64,000 nucleotides of DNA. Source: Paramarasmius palmivorus (lineage: Eukaryota > Basidiomycota > Agaricomycetes > Agaricales > Marasmiaceae). The stretch is from the NCBI GenBank assembly GCA_037176845.1, contig JAYKXP010000041.1, forward strand, positions 124,001 to 188,000, given 5' to 3'. A program made the translations under genes and the position numbers. Positions 57,109 to 64,000 of the stretch are shown one piece after another. Under the pieces are notes generated by a model. That model was not told the origin of the DNA. It saw nothing but the letters and a program-made list of their open reading frames with translations, and searched no databases. Position 1 is the stretch's first letter. Each line of letters starts with the position of its first letter.

Positions 57109-58004
57109 CTATTCCATGTATACTGGAGGCATCTCGTCCTCCAGAATATCCAACTTCACGATCTCAATTGCCACGCTCTGGATTAAAGTTCAGCGTTGGA
57201 CCAGATATATAAAAAAGAAGGTACTCACGAAATATGTCGTCCTGAAGACGGTGTACCTGGTACGATGGAAGCGTATATTAGCTACCACATTCATACCAGG
57301 ACGAACACTCCTCAATGGGTGTACGTCCTCGTTCCAAAGGATCTACGTCTCATTGATAAGACAGTAATAACACATCAGAAAATATCAAGTACCTTGGTAG
57401 TGTCGGTACAGTAAGCTTTAACACGATCGCTCATCTCCATGTTAGGCTTCAGATGAGTATCAGGGGTCTACAGTAGGTTCTTTAGCAATAGATCATTAAT
57501 CGCTGCTATGCACGTACTCTCAGAGCATCTCGAAGATAGAGCCTTTCTCCTATCTCTGCTAAAGCTCGTTTTTGCTTGCAGAAGAGTTGTTCGACTTCCT
57601 TGTACACGTCCCCGTGGTCAGGGTCATTCACGTCGAGGACAGGACATTCAAAAGACATCTCGGAACTGACGAGGAATCCGGGAATCTAGCACGCAAGGAG
57701 GCTCTTGTTAGCCGAAGTACTCGCATATACATGTCCTAGAACGTACTTTTTCATCGAAACTAATGATCGATTGCACGTCCGCGACGCGACCCAAAAACTG
57801 CCTCTCGAAGCAGTAGTCGTCTTGGTCAAGGACGGTTTCGTGATACCTCCTGATAGGACCGAGAAAGCTGGAGTTTTCTTCCTTGATGGAGATGTCCCAG
57901 AGAGGCAACGTTCTGGTGATGCTCGAAGAGTCACGAGCGATGAGGTCGAGGATGGCATTGGCAACTTTGAGCGACATATTGGCAGAAGAGTCGAAGAGAA
58001 TCAT
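57109..58004 (-). CDS. Unknown protein, five exons
   Basis: Five exons on the minus strand (57747-58004, 57518-57685, 57393-57467, 57229-57342, 57109-57177) join in phase to 227 residues. Protein-like text includes SLKVANAILDLIARDSSSIT, LDQDDYCFERQFLGRVADVQ, VEQLFCKQKRALAEIGERLY, KPNMEMSDRVKAYC and RPGMNVVANIRFHRTRYTVF, ending MPPVYME. There is no signal peptide or membrane segment. The start may instead be the second ATG (57976), since a TTTATAAA box lies only about 25 bp above the first. No family is recognised; a small soluble, possibly nucleic-acid-associated protein is a guess. It is the gene nearest to the Helitron and on the same strand. Confidence 0.5.
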
Positions 58005-58207
58005 GAGGAGTACAGACTGGCAACGTTTATAAAGGCCGAAGAACCAAACACCGGTGGCATGGCGGGCGGAAAGAACAAACAAAGACATGAAATAGAATCG
58101 GCATGGAAAGGAATAAAAATGGAATGGTAGGGGCGGGGGATTTGAGACACGGAAAACCCGCAAATGGAACAGTGTCACTTGAGCAGCTACTGTAAAGTGG
58201 CCCAAAC

Positions 58208-61200
58208 TCAGTTTGAAAATATGATCGAGGAAATGAAATTACTGACCTTTGTGCGCCGTTTTTTGCGTGGAAGCCGAGTACTTGGAGCCACGTTTGAATG
58301 TCTTTTCGGCGGAGGATCGCGAAGGGGAGGTAAATCCCGGCGAATTAGGGAAGAGCTTCTCAGTACGTTAGCGACGAGATTATCAATGTGGCGCTGAGCT
58401 CTGTCCACTTCTCGCGCTGTATCTTCCATTCGGTCGTGGTCGGCTGTGATGTGATGAGACGAAGGAGATACCACATCAAATGCAGTCCTCCATCCCATAG
58501 CTTCCAGTTCTTTCCGCGCTGAAAGAACTTCTTCGTCGTCGACGCTATGTCGGATAGTGGTCTGAAGACGAAGGTAATCCATACGATGAAATTCCTTTCT
58601 CAACTCTTCGCTAAGACGAAAGTTTATCTTACTGAATTCAAACGGTCGGAGAATCAGCAAGCCTTCGAGCGAAGTAGCTCGTGATATCATGACATAGGGC
58701 GCCTCAGGATCAGTGCAACCTTGGACATCAACTACCACATAGCGCAGCGTTTGGCCTTGAGCTTTATGAGCCGTCATCGACCATGCAGGAAAGATAGGAA
58801 CTTGAGTGCGTGCGACCGTCGCATTCCCGTCTAACTTGAACTTGACGGTGTCCTGAATCGCTATAACCTCCCTATCTCCTAAATATGGATTCTTCGTGAC
58901 CATGTCACTACATTGAACAATACAGGACTGCAGATAGCGGACCCCTTCAGCATCCGTTTCATATCTAATTTCCTTCAGAATGCCTTGGCTTCCATTAACA
59001 ACGCCACTTCCTACGTCAAAATTGAAGGCTATCATTACAGGCATTCCGAGGACCAAAGGAATCTTGCCCAATCTCTGACCCGTTTTTCCCGAATCCAATT
59101 TCAACAGGAGATCTTTGAGCTCGTTGCTGTCTACAGGTTTTCCGTTACGAGAGTCTCTGGCGTGGTAATAATGGATTTCTCTACCTGTGTCCTTCGCGAA
59201 CTTTATGGTTGCCATCTCATTAAACTTGTCTTTAACAGCGTTATCAGACACTATCACCGGAGCTGTACTCCATTCCAGGGATGTCCAATCTGGACTCGCT
59301 TCTGTTATCAATCTAGACGTTAGAAGTTCGTGATCCTCTGGCGTGCACCGTCCAAATCTTAGCCGCTCAAGTAACTGAACGAAAGGTTGGTTATGAGCAC
59401 CCTGTTGCCGTTTATTCTCGGTTAAAATGACCACAGTATCAACACTTAACCACAAAGCTTTCCATGTACGTCATCTTGTCCTTTACTAGTCGCAATACGG
59501 GCATGTTTTAAATGAGCAAACAGCCTCGTTTCGCACACCGGACGAAGCTGTGCGAAATCCCCTGCAAAGATTACATTTATCCCACCAAAATTGGTCTGTT
59601 TCTGTTTTGCAGCAGCCAACGCATCGCTAATCTTCAGGAGCAGCTTGCAACTGATCATAGAGACCTCGTCAACAAAAAGATAGTCGACCCCATCCCACAT
59701 AGATACTAGATCACGTCTGGTCTTGTCCGCTATAGTCGACCTTCTGCCCTGCTGACTCAACATCAGCGCTGCATGAAGAGTCATTCCTGATATATTTTTG
59801 GCGGCCACTCCGGTGAAAGAAGCGAGTCGGAATCTTCGACCCTGTCCTCGACGATCGAAGAAGTCTCTCAAAGCATTAATTACTCGAGATTTTCCTGTAC
59901 CTCCCGGACCACCGATGAACATGCGTAACGGCTGGACATTACCGAGTAAGCTGTGCTCTGCAACTATCCTGAATGCTCTAGCTTGTTCTTTATTTAGGGT
60001 GTATTCTGCAACCATCTCGTCAATAGACACAGTTGACTCTGATATTGTAGAAGGCAGACCGCCGGCGATAGAGGGCAGTAAAGGCAAATGGGAACCGGAA
60101 GTCACTGAGCTGTCCTCTGCCTGATCATGACCAGCAAGAGTGGCGACTGGGCGTTGCGTGTGGTTTCTAGCACTATTCGAATCAGTTTCCATGGGTTCAC
60201 CCATTGACATGTTTCTCCTGTGCAGCGAACGCGATTCTTCGTAGAAACCTTTACAACTCTGCTCCAAATAAGTATCTGTAACGTGTTTACAAGCTAAGCC
60301 ATCTTCTGAAATAGGAAATCTCTGAAGAGCTTTTTCCCGTCTACAACTCCCGGTGAACATACCGCCAGCTCTGGCATGTAGCATGCATTTCTTAACGTTT
60401 TCAGCCACTTTTTTTCGCTGCCATGATCGTGTTTGCTCCATAGATACCAGCTTATCTAGCAGTTCACTTTCTTCGTGATCCGGACAAACAACCTCTGCGG
60501 CAGGTACTGCTCGCCGAGATGCGTACGGATCACCATCGTCGGCATGGACTTTCACCCTTGTACGTCTTCTCGCGTATTCTGCGTCTCGACTATCCTTGCA
60601 CTCATGAAGAACCTGCATATTCTCTATAACCTTCAGGACTTCGACAGAACAAGTCTCGCGGAACTGTTCAAAAGCAGTGGCCCACGTCTGCTGAGGTTCC
60701 CTTAAATCAGTTGCCACTCTCCAGGGACAAAACAGCATTAACATACATCGACAGTATCTTTCATACACGTCCTCTCTATCTCGTCTAGGAACAGAAGGGC
60801 CTATCAACACGGGTATCCGTCGCTGGTTCGGTGCCACTACCTTAAGCTCGTGAGTGTCCTTCTCGTCATGATCGTCTAGGAACGGCACTCGTGGCCTCAA
60901 CCGCCCAGTATAGCCAAGGATGGTATCAAGTTCTGATACTGCTCGCGTAGACTGTGTTTCTGTAACGGAATCCATCTCAATGTCATCTGCTAACACTTCA
61001 TCATCTGCATCGTCTTGCACTATGAAATCATCCAGGTCGTTCTGTGCATCCGAATCATCCACCTCTTCCTCTGAACAATAGCCAGAATCAAAAACAACTT
61101 GCTTGGTCTTCCGGACTTTGTCGATTCGAGCAGTAAACTCCCATAAACTAATACCATCGAGGGCTCGACCTCTCTGTACATAGTCTGCAACAGGGCCGGT

Positions 61201-63963
61201 TCTTGCTCGTAGTTCTCCATTAGGCCCGATGACAAAACACACATCGTCGTCTTCCGCGGCATGGGGAGGCTGTTCTTCGTCTTCTGTATCACTCTCGGCA
61301 TCGTGTTCGGTGCGGATGATGGGTTCTTTCGTCCCTGAACCTCTAGGCTCATCTACTGGATCCAATTGATCTTCATGATCAACAACGGGTAAAGAGGCGG
61401 AACGTGGCTCACTAACATGGTCATTCTGACAATCCACCGACGGAAAGCTTCGCTGAATGTGGCTCTCGAACTGGCGCCAATGAAGCTGATTGTAGGAGTG
61501 GCTAGTGAAATGGTCTTCGTAGTCCATGATGTAGGATACAACTTGCTGCGCGGACAATTCTTGTAGTTGGATCATTGCATATGAACATCGTCGTAGCAGC
61601 GCATGTCCCTTCTCTTCCGTGCCTTGTCCCTTGCGATTCGTTGTATGCATCTTTTTCATTGCTGCGGCGATGGTCGCATAAGCGACATGACTTTTCAGTT
61701 GCGTTTTCGTGATATAATCAGTAACATAATACAGAATCGACTTAGCAGACATACCGGACCCAATGAATTTAATATCCATATTGCACCTCATTGCAGACAT
61801 TATAGTAGGGTTGTATCCATTCACGAGGCCATTTGTCTGTCGCAGGTACAGTTCTCCCGTCACTCTGTCAAACTCTGTTTTTTCGCGGGTGTTCGAAGCT
61901 CGCAAGTCAAAGCGGCACTCTTTTGGCTCGGATGAGTCTTGCCTTTTGCAGTATTTAAAACAAGTTCGCGTATGCTTGTGCACTTGCACTGCAGACACCA
62001 TTCGCCTTAAGTCTTGACGCAGTTGTAAATCACATTCTTCCGAAGACGACTGACGTTTAGGTGCTCTGATAGAAGCAGGGTGCGGAAGACTGTCTTCTTC
62101 ACTCTCTGTTCCGCTGGGAGAATCTGGAATGGATGTACATATAGTATCGTCCAAAAATGCGATGAGCCTGCGCTCAAATTCCCCGTCCTCGTCTTCTAAG
62201 ACTCTCTTTTTAATCTCATTGGGGTTAAGCCCACCTTCGACCCACACTAACATATGACAATGCAAAGACCCTCTACCCTGTGCCTCTACACAACCATAGT
62301 AACCTTTAACAACACCCAGTACCCCGCTTTGGACGTCCTTACAAGTACTATCGTAACCCAGTAAAGCCTTTATAAACGCTTTCATATATAAGTTGAAGAA
62401 CTTCGCTGCGACAGCGGGATTCTTTGCGACCAGCAACTGCATTTCGCGATACTTAGGCACCTGTTCTGGTAGCAGATCATCAACGTCTATTTCGTGCCCC
62501 GCTAAGAATTTTACAAGAGGATTGCGAGTGTCTGCTGGGTTGATTGTAATGTAGAAGCTCGGTAAACCTTTGTCCATCATGAGACCACGTATTTCATTGC
62601 GCATTTTGACTCTCGCAGCAGATGATCCAGGAACATGTGTTGTCGCCACATTAACCTGTTGCCAGAGCTTCACGACCTTTTCCTCGGCTTCGTTCTGGGG
62701 CGCGAGAGGCTTGCCGTTCAGCAGTCTTTCACTGATAGCTTGCGCGGCTTCTGGAGAGACATCAGCGAAATCCTTAGCGAGTTTCTGGAAACCTGATCTT
62801 TTCGTTTTCAAAAATGTATGTAAGAGGATTTTGCGGCGCTGGAGCATATTGAAGGCAATGAACATGAACGAATAATGTTCTTGAAAACGACGATCACTGA
62901 GATTCAGAAGATGTTTGATATGATAAGGAAAGGCTAGTTTACTGCAGCGACGCGAGTCTTCACATCCACCCATGCCGTATGGAAACAATGTCGGAAAAAT
63001 CATCGGAAATAAATCAGGATTATCGAACTCCATAGACGGATTAGGATCGTGTGGTATCTGTAACCAACCAGCACCTTTCTTGGAGAAATGTTTCACGGCA
63101 GCCTTTCGCAACTCAAGGGCAGATGCGGTACCATTGACGTCCGTAATGACCACTTTCTCGAACGGAATCTCACCAGCGACAGTTGGAAGTACTTCGTCGA
63201 TGCTTGCTGCTGAATCAACGTGTGTTGGACCATCATAACGGGACGTCAAATCTTCACCTGCGTCACGGGGCTGAAGGTGCTCTACATGAACAGGTAATAT
63301 GTCTCCTTCTGGTAAAGTGTCCAAGTTGTTCTGGTTAACTGCTATGTCTCTATACAATGGATTATGCGTCTTTAACCAGCAGAGTGCCTTTTGAACCTTC
63401 TCTTTCCTAATATATAACGGGGTGGCTTTCTCCCTCAACCATTGTTTAGTAGGGGGTTTCGACCCGACAAATATTGCACACACATAAGTACACATGTCTT
63501 CCAACGCCGGAGGTAGTTCCGTAACTAGTTCTGACGGCGCCTGAGGATAAGTTATGATGTGTCCTTTCATAGCCTTTTGGAGATGAGGGTCGCAAGCATC
63601 TCTGTCGGTTTGCTCCTGATTCTCAAAGTGGATCTCGTCTTCGTCTTTACCGGTTAATTTGACAATCCAACACTTGGCACGACAGAGAGACACCATCGCT
63701 TCCTCTACAACGGTTAAACCCTCCAATTCTGCAGGAACTCGTCCAATAAAGTTGTGATTGGCTATGGACAATGGCGGAGTTTTTCCTTTCTCTAGAAACG
63801 ACAAGCATTTACGGCAAACAGACGCCACGACCTTCCCTTCATCATCAGTGTGAACACCTCCAGGATCTAAGAGAACGTCCCTCAAGCTGGGCCATGGAGG
63901 TATGAATGGTTCCGGATAGCTCCTGTCCAGCCAAGTATCATCACTACCGTTGCTACCATTCAC
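58208..63963 (-). mobile_element. Helitron Rep/Pif1-helicase gene with one frameshift (5' end near or beyond the window edge)
   Basis: Two minus-strand frames, 59446-63963 (1505 codons) and 58208-59455 (415 codons), together cover a Helitron transposase. The first has an N-terminal CxxC region (VCRKC), the Helitron-like N domain, the Rep motif GSLHCHMLVW (His-x-His, about residues 565-567) and the two-tyrosine motif YVTDYITK (about 745-752), then Pif1 Walker A GGPGGTGKS (about 1346), FVDEVSMIS and GDFAQLRPV. Frame 1 ends just after DDVHGK; the expected ALWLSVDTVV continues at once in the second frame, which carries the later helicase motifs TAHKAQGQT and ISRATSLEG. One base is missing in an A run at about 59458. 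Rolling-circle transposition is the known mode; this copy is inactive if the shift is real. The element's termini were not identified. Confidence 0.9.
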
Positions 63964-64000
63964 CCCTGTCTTTCTCCGATCCGGGCGTAATAACGGGCTC

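Noticed and set aside
58005..58207. Helitron 3' terminus (CTRR with hairpin)
   Set aside because: No convincing hairpin followed by the terminal tetranucleotide and target T could be identified by eye.
1..64000. CRISPR arrays, bacterial operators, riboswitches and rRNA genes
   Set aside because: None seen; intron-rich eukaryotic coding excludes the prokaryotic features, and no rRNA-like sequence was noticed.

Overview
The window looks like genomic DNA of a mushroom-forming basidiomycete (Agaricomycetes). Coding sequence is cut by many short introns of about 45-70 nt with GT-AG (sometimes GC-AG) borders. The families present are typical of that group: aegerolysins with a MACPF partner, F-box and BTB proteins, an intron-rich agaricomycete orphan family, a JmjC protein with a long acidic linker, and a Helitron. 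All exon models were built by hand from splice signals and phase continuity. No transcript data or database search was available.

Layout. 1-470: terminal exon of a Gly/Ala-rich protein. 760-1430: diverged tandem repeat. 1777-3442: allantoate-permease-like MFS transporter. 3701-15856: a block of two beta-lactamase-like serine hydrolase genes (minus) interleaved with three copies of a zinc-independent alcohol dehydrogenase/quinone oxidoreductase gene (plus; the middle copy is dead). 16051-18191: cytochrome P450 (minus). Together these resemble a small metabolic cluster (transport, hydrolysis, redox, oxygenation) that grew by tandem duplication.

18958-31218: two copies of a divergent MACPF/aegerolysin locus, the bicomponent pore-forming pair known from oyster-mushroom relatives. 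The first copy has a decayed MACPF gene, and a 1.1-kb duplicate of the P450 5' end lies on its far side, so the module sits between direct repeats. A small secreted cysteine-rich protein gene, an RRM-like relic and a small orphan gene lie between the two loci. 32533-39666: a frame-broken F-box gene, two small orphan genes (one a paralogue of the orphan at 25054) and a 605-residue orphan-family gene. 40000-42400: poorly resolved exon-like pieces and the 3' end of a non-LTR retrotransposon. 42640-43291: T5orf172/GIY-YIG-like protein.

44723-64000: an accessory region with a 1225-residue JmjC-like protein, an unknown 251-residue protein divergently paired with a DEDDy 3'-5' exonuclease, an F-box protein, two tandem BTB proteins, an unknown 227-residue protein, and a Helitron Rep/Pif1 helicase gene running in from the right edge with one apparent frameshift.

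Best candidates for new biology: the duplicated, direct-repeat-flanked pore-forming locus next to an expanding hydrolase/dehydrogenase/P450 cluster, and the accessory gene group beside the Helitron.
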